9,570 nucleotides of DNA from Thermoleophilaceae bacterium (GCA_013696425.1 JACCYP010000155.1:1-9570); one strand, 5' to 3'. Shown: positions 1 to 6,477, counted from the first letter of the stretch. A program made the numbers and translations. Notes: generated by a model not told the origin, from the letters alone.

Positions 1-790
1 GGACGATCGGCTTGGGCAGGCCAGTGGTGCCCGAGCTGTAGAGCACCCACAGCGGGTGGTCGAATGGCACATGGGCGAACTCCAGGTCACCCGGCTCGCC
101 GAGGAACCCCTCGGCCCAGCCGGTGCCGTCGAGGTATCCGAGCCGCACCACCTCCGCGCCCGCCTCGCGGGCGATCTCCTTCACCTGGGCGGAGCGGTCG
201 AAGTCCTTGCCGCCGTAGCGGTAGCCGTCGATCGCCAGCAGAACCCTGGGCTCGATCTGTGCGAAGCGATCGATCACCGAGCGGGCGCCGAACTCCGGCG
301 CGGCGCTCGACCAGATCGCCCCGAGCGACGCGGTCGCGAGGAAGGCGGCGACGGTCTCGGGGATGTTCGGCAGGTAGGCGGCCACGCGGTCGCCCTCGCC
401 GACTCCCTTCGCCCGCAGGCCAGCGGCGATCCGCTCGGTCTCCGCGCGCAGCTCGCCCCACGTCCAGGAGCCGAGCGGGCGCAGCTCGGACGCGTGCTGG
501 ATCGCAAGCGCGTCAGGGTCCTTGCCGCGGAACATGTGCTCGGCGAAGTTGAGTGTCGCGCCGGGGAACCACTCCGCGCCGGGCATGTCGCGCGAGCCGA
601 GCACCCGGTACGGCGGGGAGGCGAACTCGATCGCGAAGAAGTCGCACACCGCCTGCCAGAAGCCGTCGAGGTCGCCGACCGACCACTGCCACAGCGCGTC
701 GTAGGTCGAGTGGCCCTGCTCGCGCATGAAGCGGGTGAGGGTGGCGCGCTCGATGCGCTCCGCGGAGGGCGCCCAGAGCTGCTCGGCCAC
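1..790 (-). CDS. aacS: Acetoacetyl-CoA synthetase (acetoacetate--CoA ligase), N-terminal part; 3' end outside the window
   Basis: An adenylate-forming (ANL family) ligase expected to convert acetoacetate, ATP and CoA to acetoacetyl-CoA in the cytoplasm, feeding ketone-body or polyhydroxyalkanoate carbon into central metabolism. About 263 residues are visible of a family length near 650. The N-terminal ACAS_N-like region has LWQWSV (residues 33-38), then a WFPGATLNFAEH stretch, YLPNIPETVAAFLA and SLGAIWSS. The phosphate-binding A3 motif YSSGTTGLPKP lies at the window edge (about residues 247-258). The stretches DRFAQIEP and DGYRYGGKDFDR resemble acetoacetyl-CoA synthetases more than acetyl- or propionyl-CoA synthetases. 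The start is GTG at 790-788, sharing its G with the TAG stop of the upstream oxidase gene (TAGTG), which implies translational coupling. The catalytic C-terminal lid and its lysine cannot be checked here. A related medium- or branched-chain acyl-CoA synthetase remains possible. Confidence 0.88.
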   Translation of the reverse strand, partial: MAEQLWAPSAERIERATLTRFMREQGHSTYDALWQWSVGDLDGFWQAVCDFFAIEFASPPYRVLGSRDMPGAEWFPGATLNFAEHMFRGKDPDALAIQHASELRPLGSWTWGELRAETERIAAGLRAKGVGEGDRVAAYLPNIPETVAAFLATASLGAIWSSAAPEFGARSVIDRFAQIEPRVLLAIDGYRYGGKDFDRSAQVKEIAREAGAEVVRLGYLDGTGWAEGFLGEPGDLEFAHVPFDHPLWVLYSSGTTGLPKPIV

Positions 791-2049
791 TACGGCACCC
801 GCACGAGCGCGCCGGGACCGATCTCCCCGACCGAGGTCACGCCCGTGAGCGCCATCGTGAGATCGAACTCGGCGAGGAAGTTCTCGAGCACTTCCTGCGC
901 GCCGGCCGCGCCCGCCAGCGCCAGCCCGTAGACGTAGGGGCGCCCGACGAGCACGGCGTCGGCGCCGAGCGCCACGGCCTTGAACACGTCGGCGCCGCCG
1001 CGCACGCCGGAGTCGAGCAGCACGGGCACCCGGCCCGCCACCCGCTCGGCCACCGCCGGCAGCGCCTCGGCGGTGCCGATCGAGCCGTCCACCTGGCGCC
1101 CGCCGTGGTTCGACACCAGCACGCCGTCCATGCCCTCGGCGATCGCGCGCTCGGCGTCGTCGGGGTGGAGGATTCCCTTCAGGAGGATCGGGAGCTTGGT
1201 GCGCTCGCGCAGGAACGCGAGGTTCTCCCAGGCGAGCGAGGGCCGCGAGTAGACCTGCGTGAACTTCTGCACCTGCGCGCGGCTGGCACCCGACCGGGTG
1301 AGCTGGATCAGCGTGCGGATGGCCGAGAGCGTGGGGCGGGGCTTCGGAGCGTCGCCGGCGTCCTCGGCGCTCTCCTCCACGAGCCGGTTGAATACCGGAT
1401 CGCTCGTGTATTGCGCGATCCCCTTGCCGCGCAGGAACGGGAGATAGGCCGCGTCGAGGTCGCGCGGGCGCCAGCCGAGCTGGGTGGTGTCGAGCGTGAC
1501 CACGATGGCCTCGGCCCCGCAGCCCTCCGCGCGCCCGACGAGGCTCTCGACGAGGTCGTCGGAGGAGCTCCAGTAGAGCTGGAACCAGCGCGGCGAATCG
1601 CCGAGCGTGGCGGCGATCTCCTCCATCGGCGTCGATGCCTGGTTCGAGATGATCATCGGCACCCGGGTTGCGCGCGCGGCCTGCGCCACCGCCACGTCGG
1701 AGTCGGTGTGGGCCAGCTCCAGCACCCCGATCGGCGCGGTGAGCAGCGGCGCCGGGAGCGTGCGCCCGAAGAGGGTGGTCTCCATCGTGCGTCCCGAGGT
1801 GTCGCGGAGCATCCGCGGCACGATCCGCCAGCCGGCGAAGCCCGAGCGGTTCGCGTCCATCGTCGCGCGTGTGCCCGCGCCCGCGGATATGTAGGAGGCG
1901 GCCTCGTCGGTCATCGCCCCGAGCGCCGTCTCCTCGAGCACGGCGGGATCCACGGGCACCTTGGGCCGGCGCCCGCTCACGCCGCCGAGGTACACGAGCG
2001 TCTGTCGTTCCATGCCTCGCACGATCCGCAGTTCTAGCCCTTCCGCCAC
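790..2049 (-). CDS. FMN-dependent alpha-hydroxy acid oxidase, lactate 2-monooxygenase-like
   Basis: A TIM-barrel flavoenzyme of the glycolate oxidase / lactate monooxygenase family. Members oxidise an L-2-hydroxy acid, and lactate 2-monooxygenase releases acetate, CO2 and water. Visible motifs, numbered from the GTG: TAPIG at 104-108, FQLYW at 156-160, the FMN-contacting lysine K291 (PILLKG), the active-site SNHGGRQVDG with H315 and R318, the phosphate-binding DSGVRGG at 346-352 and VGRPYVYG at 368-375. An extra loop near residues 205-265 is long, as in lactate 2-monooxygenases, so I prefer that over a short oxidase. The frame opens at GTG 2049 (419 aa). An ATG at 2013 (Met13, before ERQTLVYLGG) fits the usual family N-terminus as well or better, and neither has a convincing ribosome binding site. 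It is the first gene of a two-gene unit with the acetoacetyl-CoA synthetase. The true substrate cannot be read from sequence. Confidence 0.9.
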   Translation of the reverse strand: MAEGLELRIVRGMERQTLVYLGGVSGRRPKVPVDPAVLEETALGAMTDEAASYISAGAGTRATMDANRSGFAGWRIVPRMLRDTSGRTMETTLFGRTLPAPLLTAPIGVLELAHTDSDVAVAQAARATRVPMIISNQASTPMEEIAATLGDSPRWFQLYWSSSDDLVESLVGRAEGCGAEAIVVTLDTTQLGWRPRDLDAAYLPFLRGKGIAQYTSDPVFNRLVEESAEDAGDAPKPRPTLSAIRTLIQLTRSGASRAQVQKFTQVYSRPSLAWENLAFLRERTKLPILLKGILHPDDAERAIAEGMDGVLVSNHGGRQVDGSIGTAEALPAVAERVAGRVPVLLDSGVRGGADVFKAVALGADAVLVGRPYVYGLALAGAAGAQEVLENFLAEFDLTMALTGVTSVGEIGPGALVRVP

Positions 2050-2117
2050 TCACACGCCACCGCGGCACCCAGGAGCACCGCCACATTCGTGAGCCAGATG
2101 CTGACGATGGCGATCAC
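2034..2117 (-). pseudogene. Possible C-terminal remnant of a YihY/BrkB-type membrane protein, or a 27-aa membrane peptide
   Basis: In a frame different from the oxidase gene, the minus strand reads IVSIWLTNVAVLLGA followed by a charged CEWRKG end and a TAG stop at 2036-2034. A hydrophobic helix with WLTN-x-A-x-LLGA followed by charged residues resembles the last helix of YihY/BrkB family proteins. The frame stays open upstream, but there it runs antisense to the Bax-inhibitor gene, so no full family member is present. A GTG at 2117-2115 would give a 27-residue single-helix peptide whose stop lies inside the 5' end of the oxidase gene. I see no ribosome binding site before that GTG. The resemblance is by eye and could be chance in GC-rich DNA. 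The stretch also overlaps the left edge of the divergent promoter region. Confidence 0.22.
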
Positions 2118-2124
2118 GAGCGGA

Positions 2125-2144
2125 GCGAGAAACGCCGTTCTCGC
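2125..2144. promoter_or_regulatory. 20-bp inverted repeat in the divergent intergenic region, candidate operator
   Basis: GCGAGAA (2125-2131) and TTCTCGC (2138-2144) are perfect 7-bp inverted half-sites separated by 6 bases. They lie between the oxidase gene (minus) and the Bax-inhibitor-like gene (plus), three bases before the GGGGAGGT ribosome binding site of the latter. The spacing and symmetry suit a dimeric repressor (for example a TetR- or GntR-type protein), but no regulator gene is in the window. It could instead be a small hairpin in the 5' leader of the plus-strand transcript. Confidence 0.35.
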
Positions 2145-2166
2145 GCCGGGGAGGTAGATTCGCGCG

Positions 2167-2744
2167 ATGGAATACGCCGCAGTCCCTGCTGAGCCCGTCG
2201 GGATCGAGCTCAACACCTTCCTGCAGAAGGTGTTCATGTGGATGCTCGCCGGCCTGGCGGTGACCGGCGGGGTGGCGGGCGTGGTCAGCTCGAGCCAGTC
2301 GCTGGTGACCGACGTCACGGCCAACCCGGTCGTGATGGTCGTCCTGATCATCGCGAGCCTCGGGATCGTGTTCGCGCTCTCCGCCGCCATCGAGAAGATC
2401 TCGATACCGGTCGCGATCACCCTGTTCTTCGTCTACGCGGCCATCAACGGCGTGCTCTTCTCGTTCATCTTCGAGATCTACGCTGGCGAGACCATCTTCA
2501 CCACGTTCCTGGTGACCTCGGCCATGTTCGGCGCGCTCGCGGCGTACGCACGGAGGCCACGCCATGCCGTCGCTGGATCGCCACCCACGCCCTCGCCGGT
2601 AGCGCCGCTACCGGCTTCGGCCGCGGTTGGCGTCCAGCTCGGCCTGGCGCGCCCTCCGCGCGCACACTTCAAGGAAACGACCGGCTCTACCTCGACTTCA
2701 TCAACCTCTTCCTCTTCCTCCTGCGCATCTTCGGCAGGCGCTGA
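2167..2744 (+). pseudogene. Bax inhibitor-1/YccA family membrane protein gene, disrupted in the middle
   Basis: Family members are integral membrane proteins of about 220-235 residues with 6-7 helices. They start with a ribosome binding site here: GGGGAGGT at 2148-2155, 11 bases before ATG 2167. From 2167 to about 2550 the frame encodes a convincing N-terminal part: NTFLQKVFMWMLAGLAVTGG, then hydrophobic segments, and the conserved NGVLFSFIFEIY and SAMFGALAAY. The conserved C-terminus LYLDFINLFLFLLRIFG appears only in another frame (third base register, about 2674-2744, stop TGA 2742-2744). Between them lie about 120 bases dominated by an imperfect palindrome (2552-2657), where roughly 80 residues would be expected. 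The missing part includes the late helices and the YDTQKI-like segment with the conserved aspartate. The TGA overlaps the ATG of the dehydrogenase gene (TGATG), so the two were probably an operon. Translation from ATG 2167 would run on out of frame to 3315. Confidence 0.75.
2552..2657. repeat. 106-bp imperfect palindrome (MITE-like or foldback element) inside the Bax-inhibitor pseudogene
   Basis: The left arm (2552-2603) and the reverse complement of the right arm (2607-2657) align over their whole length, with about 41 identical positions in 53 columns and three single-base gaps. The ends are GGAGG/CCTCC. The centre is a perfect 9-bp hairpin, GCCGGTAGC (2595-2603) and GCTACCGGC (2607-2615), around a 3-base loop. 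Shared blocks further out include GCTGGA and CGCCA. The element sits exactly where the Bax-inhibitor reading frame is lost. No clear target-site duplication is visible; CGCAC occurs directly left of the element and three bases right of it, which is not conclusive. It carries no ORF of its own that I would trust. Confidence 0.7.
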
Positions 2745-3589
2745 TGAGCGCCGGCCGCCGCACCGTCCTCGTGACGGGGGCATCGACGGGCATCGGCCAC
2801 GCCACCGCGAAGCACCTGGGAGCCAGCGGCTTCGACGTCCGCGCCGGGGTGCGCAAGCCCGCGGACGCCGAGCGCCTCGAGCGCGAGCCGGGCGTGACAC
2901 CGGTGACGATCGACGTGACCGACACCGATTCGATCGCGGCCGCCGCCGCGACGCTTCCGGACGAGCTCTACGGATTGGTGAACAACGCCGGCGTCGCGGT
3001 GAACGCACCCGTCGAGTACGTGCCCCTCGACGAGCTGCGCCGCCAGCTCGAGGTGAACCTCGTCGGTCAGGTGGCGGTGACGCAGGCCGTGCTCGGGCGC
3101 GTGCGCGCCGCGCAGGGCCGGGTGCTGTTCGTGACCTCGGTCGGCGGCCGCATCGCGCTCCCGCTGTTCGCTCCCTACGCGGCGTCGAAGTTCGGGCTCG
3201 AGGCGGTGGCCGATGCGATGCGCCGCGAGACCCGCGACCAGGGCATCGAGGTGATCGTGATCCAGCCGGGCGGCACGGCGACGCCGATCTGGGACCGCGG
3301 CGCCGCAACCGCTGACGCCATGCGCGCGGAGATGCCGCCCGAGGCCGGCCAGCGCTACGGGCGGATGATGGAAATCCTCCAGGAGGAAGCGGTGAAGGCC
3401 GCAAAGGGCAAGGCGGGTGCGGTGCCGCCCGAGTACGTGGCGAAGAAGATCGGCCGCGCGCTCACGGCCGAGAAGCCGAAGATCCGCTACCCCTCGCGCG
3501 ATGCCCGGGTGGCGATCGGGCTGCAGCGCCTGCTCGGCGACCGTGCCTTCGACTGGATCGTGGCCCGCCCGGTTCTGAGCTACGGCTAG
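2744..3589 (+). CDS. Classical short-chain dehydrogenase/reductase (SDR)
   Basis: A 281-residue NAD(P)-dependent oxidoreductase of the classical SDR type, cytosolic or loosely membrane-associated, substrate unknown. The Rossmann cofactor motif TGASTGIG is at residues 11-18, NNAG at 80-83, the structural Asn in LEVNLVG at 105, catalytic Ser132 (TSVGG), Tyr145 and Lys149 (YAASK), and the PGG loop at 175-177. An arginine-rich VRAGVRKPAD after strand 2 (residues 32-41) suggests NADP(H) preference. The extended C-terminus and the FGLEAVADAMRRE helix resemble retinol or 17-beta-hydroxysteroid dehydrogenase-like SDRs that act on lipophilic substrates. The start ATG overlaps the TGA of the Bax-inhibitor remnant (TGATG), with only a weak GGCAGG before it. 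A longer in-frame extension upstream exists but begins inside the palindrome and lacks family resemblance. The stop TAG lies in a CTAG shared with the stop of the converging FIST pseudogene. Confidence 0.93.
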   Translation: MSAGRRTVLVTGASTGIGHATAKHLGASGFDVRAGVRKPADAERLEREPGVTPVTIDVTDTDSIAAAAATLPDELYGLVNNAGVAVNAPVEYVPLDELRRQLEVNLVGQVAVTQAVLGRVRAAQGRVLFVTSVGGRIALPLFAPYAASKFGLEAVADAMRRETRDQGIEVIVIQPGGTATPIWDRGAATADAMRAEMPPEAGQRYGRMMEILQEEAVKAAKGKAGAVPPEYVAKKIGRALTAEKPKIRYPSRDARVAIGLQRLLGDRAFDWIVARPVLSYG

Positions 3590-4782
3590 ACCGCGGTGGA
3601 GCGCATCGGCTCGTCGGGCCAGCCGGCGATGGGCCCGCCGTCCTCGAGCGCGGCGGTGAGGGCGGAGTGGGACATCGGGTGCGCGAAATGGGGGCGCCGC
3701 CGGCGCGCTCGGCCACGCGGTCGACCTCCTTACGGATACCGGTGTCACCCAGCACGCCCCGGCGGGCGATGCAGTCGAAGGCGAGCAGTCCGAGCAGCTC
3801 GCGGCCGTCGAGCGGCGCGAGCGCGTCCTCGCAGGTCTCGTCGGTCGCGGCCAGCACCGACTCGTCGTCGCCCTCCATGAGCTACGGGAGGCCGCCCTGG
3901 GGGACCTCGGCCAGGCATTCCAGCGAGCGCTCCTCGAAATCCGCCTCGCCCACGACCCGGATCTGCTCCTCGCCCGTGCGGCGGTCGAGGCCGAGCGGGT
4001 GGGTGAGGGCGAAGCGTGTGAAGGCGGCAGAGTCGGTGTGCGCCTCCGGCGGCGCGTCGTGGCGCTCGAGATAGACGTCGAGCGCAGGGTGGTCGTCGAT
4101 CCTGTGGACGCGGGTCCCGGCGCTCTTCGTCACGAGCATCGGCTCGCCCACACGCCGCCAGCCGTGGCGCACGCCGATGCCGAATGGCGCATCTGAGGTG
4201 AGCGCGGCAGCCACCACGGCGTTCTCGAGCGCCTGGTCGTCGCAGAGCTGGGAGGTGCGGAGCATGCGCATGTCGTCGCCCGCGCAGCCGGCCACCAGGG
4301 GCACGCCCGCTCCGACCACCGAGTGGGCGCCGCGCACGATCTCCTGCTGGTCGCCCGCGAGGCCGTCGGTGAGCACCAGCAGCACGCGGTGGGAGGGCCC
4401 TTCGAGGTCGTTCATGCAGCGGGCGGCCGTGGCGCCTGCGTCGTGCAGGCGCTCGGACGCCCCGGTGGCGCTGGCCGGGCCGCCTCGAAGCCCTCGCCGC
4501 CGAAGGCGATCACCACCACGCCCTCGTCACCGGGACCGGTGAGGGCGAACTCGCCCGCGGTCGAGCAGCCGATCAGGGAGTGTCGGGGGCGCGCTCGCGG
4601 ATGGCTCCGAGCAGGGCCGGAAGGTCATAGGAATCGGAGCCGAAGGCCATGAGCAGCTTCGGGTCGGGCCCGGTGAGGGCGCCCTCGGTGGCGCCGTATG
4701 CGGCGGCCACGGAGTCCGGGGAGCTCGAGCGGCCGACGCCGAGCCAGCGGTGCCGTGCGGTGTCCTGCCCTTCGGTGGCCAT
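3586..4782 (-). pseudogene. FIST-domain (FIST_N/FIST_C) sensor protein gene, inactivated by frameshifts and a nonsense codon
   Basis: FIST proteins (about 380-400 aa) are predicted small-ligand sensor or signal-transduction modules. The pieces in order span 399 codons, a normal length. Frame one (ATG 4782 to TGA 4575-4573) reads WLGVGRSSSPDSVAAAYGA and LLMAFGSDSYDL. A one-base loss at the GGG run 4576-4578 shifts to LIGCSTAGEFALTGPGDEGV, the family hallmark. A second one-base loss near 4471-4480 shifts to SATGASERLHDAGATAARC, then TDGLAGDQQEIVRGA and VPLVAGCAGDD, and the C-terminal domain HRIDDHPALDVYLE. At 3884-3882 a TAG stands where Trp is expected (GGLP-stop-LMEGDDES, same frame before and after). 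A third one-base shift at the G run 3690-3694 leads into a 34-residue tail that does not look like the usual FIST C-terminus. The gene begins 21 bases after the exonuclease-fusion stop, so it was probably cotranscribed with it. Neighbouring genes are intact, so true decay is more likely than poor sequence. Confidence 0.85.
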
Positions 4783-4803
4783 GGGGTTTCATCGGGCCGC
4801 CCG

Positions 4804-6432
4804 CTACGCGGCTTGAGCGCCGGAGGGCAGAAATCGGCGGATCGCAGCCTCCGTCGGCGCGCCGGACAGATCGAGCTCGAGCGCATCGTTGCGCGCAAGC
4901 CACGAGGACACGATCCGCACCTCGTCCACCTCCTCCGGCGAGAGCAGGCCTTTTCGCACCTCGGCGGCACGCTCGGAGCGCTCGCGGATCTCCCGTACGC
5001 CCGGCACCGGGCCCCAGTCGGCCACCCGCCCTCCCGCGATCCAGAAGGCCTCCCATTCGGGCTTCGCCGGGTGAGAGGCGAGCACGAGCCGGGTGCGCCG
5101 GTCGGTGGCCTCGAGCACTCCGTCGAGGCGGCCGAGCAGCCCGGCGAGCCGGTCTCGCCGTGAGCGCAGCGCGGCCGCGCGCTCGTACCGGCGATCCTCA
5201 GAGGCCTCGTGCATGTGCTCCTCGACGTGGGCGATAAGCCGGGCGGCCGCGTCACCCGCCGAGTCGAAGAGCCCGAGCGCCTCGTCGAGCCGGCGGCGGT
5301 AGGCGTTCGGGTCGAGGTCGCCCAGGCAGGGGGACACGCAGCGATCCATCTGGCCGTAGATCGAGGGGTGGTCGCGGCGCCGAAGCGCGCGGCCGCAGTG
5401 GCGCAGGCCAAAGAGGGAGGAGAGCTGGTCGGCCAGCTCGCGTGCCGTGGCGCGGCCCTTCACCGGCCCGATGTTCACCGCGCGTCCGCTGGCGGGTTCG
5501 GCGGCCACGTCGAGCACGGGGTACTCGATGTCGAGCCGGCACCGCACGTAGACGTAGCCGTCGGTGCGCTTGAGCTTCACGTTGCCCGGCGGGCGCCACT
5601 GCTTGATCAGCCGGTTCTCGAGCACGAGGGCCCCGAGCTCCGAACGTGTGGGCCTGTAGTCCACCACCTCGGCACGCTCGGTCCAGCCCGCCGGCGCGCA
5701 GAAATGCGAGCGCGCCCGCGAGCGCAGGGACACCGACTTGCCGACATAGAGGGGCCGCCCGCCCTCGTCGCGGAAGATGTAGACGCCGGGGTCCTCGGGC
5801 AGGCGCGAGAGGTCGGGCCGCTCGGCGGGAGGACGCTTTCGGACCTTCGCCGCGCGGCGCTTCTTGCTGCGTCCCGGGGCGGCCAGCGCCATGGCCTGCT
5901 CGAGGGTTGGTGCCGCCGCACACAGGCGGGGGAAGAGCGCGCAGAACACACGCGCGCACGTGCGAGCGTCCACGAGGGCGCGGTGGGTGCCCTCGACGTC
6001 GATGCCGAGCGCACCGGCGAGCGGTGCGAGCTTGCGCTGGCGCGCGAGCGGGGCGAACCTGCGCGCGAGCGCCACGGTGCAGAGGACATCCGGGTCCGGC
6101 CAGCTCACGCCGGCACGCTCGAAGGCCTGGTGGAGCACCCTCTTGTCGAAGCTCGCCGAGTGCGCCACCAGCACGCGCCCCTCCATCCGCGCCGCCAGCT
6201 GCTCGAGTACCACGCGCGGCTCGGGTGCGGCGTCGACCATCCCCTGGGAGATGCCGGTGAAGCGCTGGATCCCGCGCCCCAGCGGGCGCGCGGTGCGCAC
6301 GAGCGACTCCCACTCCTCGTGCAGCTCGCCGCCCCCGACGAGCACGGCACCCACCTCGGTCAGCTCGCACTCCTCCCCGGGGAGGCCGTTGGTCTCGGTG
6401 TCGACTGCGAGAAACTCTGCCTTGGCGAGCAT
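4804..6432 (-). CDS. DEDDh exonuclease fused to a UvrC-like GIY-YIG nuclease region
   Basis: A 542-residue DNA repair protein resembling the actinobacterial fusion of a DnaQ-like 3'-5' exonuclease with the N-terminal half of UvrC (M. tuberculosis Rv2191 type). The exonuclease is at residues 5-165: D11 and E13 in AVDTETNG, D96 in HSASFDK, H150 and D155 in THRALVDAR. A basic linker (188-204, KKRRAAKVRKR) leads to GIY-YIG: PGVYIF (215-220), LYVGK (228-232), Arg near 237-239 and Glu272 in LVLENRLIK. A UvrC-like cysteine region follows (C346, C365, C369), then a UVR-type helix pair, EDRRYERAAALRSRRDRL (412-429). The UvrC RNase H-like endonuclease and helix-hairpin-helix domains are absent, so only GIY-YIG incision is expected. 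The start ATG 6432 immediately precedes the exonuclease domain; the upstream open frame is antisense to the dehalogenase. A LexA-type box abuts the start codon. Confidence 0.92.
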   Translation of the reverse strand: MLAKAEFLAVDTETNGLPGEECELTEVGAVLVGGGELHEEWESLVRTARPLGRGIQRFTGISQGMVDAAPEPRVVLEQLAARMEGRVLVAHSASFDKRVLHQAFERAGVSWPDPDVLCTVALARRFAPLARQRKLAPLAGALGIDVEGTHRALVDARTCARVFCALFPRLCAAAPTLEQAMALAAPGRSKKRRAAKVRKRPPAERPDLSRLPEDPGVYIFRDEGGRPLYVGKSVSLRSRARSHFCAPAGWTERAEVVDYRPTRSELGALVLENRLIKQWRPPGNVKLKRTDGYVYVRCRLDIEYPVLDVAAEPASGRAVNIGPVKGRATARELADQLSSLFGLRHCGRALRRRDHPSIYGQMDRCVSPCLGDLDPNAYRRRLDEALGLFDSAGDAAARLIAHVEEHMHEASEDRRYERAAALRSRRDRLAGLLGRLDGVLEATDRRTRLVLASHPAKPEWEAFWIAGGRVADWGPVPGVREIRERSERAAEVRKGLLSPEEVDEVRIVSSWLARNDALELDLSGAPTEAAIRRFLPSGAQAA

Positions 6433-6433
6433 G

Positions 6434-6447
6434 CGAACACGCGTTCT
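6434..6447. promoter_or_regulatory. LexA-type SOS box before the exonuclease/UvrC-like gene
   Basis: The plus strand reads CGAACACGCGTTCT. It fits the Gram-positive LexA consensus CGAAC-RNRY-GTTYC at 13 of 14 positions, including the GAAC-N4-GTTC core and the purine/pyrimidine pattern of the spacer; the last base is T instead of C. The box ends one base upstream of the ATG (6432) of the minus-strand repair gene, where bound LexA should block a short-leader or leaderless transcript. It lies 37 bases upstream of the dehalogenase start, so an effect on that gene is possible but less direct. Confidence 0.6.
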
Positions 6448-6471
6448 ATGCCGTGGTCCCGACGGATCGCA

Positions 6472-6477
6472 TAGCCT
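6472..6477 (+). promoter_or_regulatory. Putative -10 element of a leaderless dehalogenase transcript
   Basis: TAGCCT matches the actinobacterial TANNNT -10 pattern and ends six bases before ATG 6484, the spacing expected when transcription starts at the A of the start codon. No Shine-Dalgarno sequence lies in the usual window before the ATG. The -35 region is not recognisable. The same hexamer occurs seven bases before the GTG of the reductase gene at 8529. Confidence 0.4.

Noticed and set aside
56..931. Long plus-strand open frame opposite the synthetase and oxidase genes
   Set aside because: It is rich in Arg, Gly and Ala with no recognisable motif and lies antisense to two well-supported genes; GC-rich DNA makes such shadows routinely.
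2552..2657. Integron attC site interpretation of the palindrome
   Set aside because: No RYYYAAC/GTTRRRY core sites at the ends, no integrase and no cassette array nearby.
5209..6474. 421-residue plus-strand open frame antisense to the exonuclease/UvrC fusion
   Set aside because: The opposite strand shows clear DEDDh and GIY-YIG motifs; this frame has only a His/Arg/Gly-rich composition.
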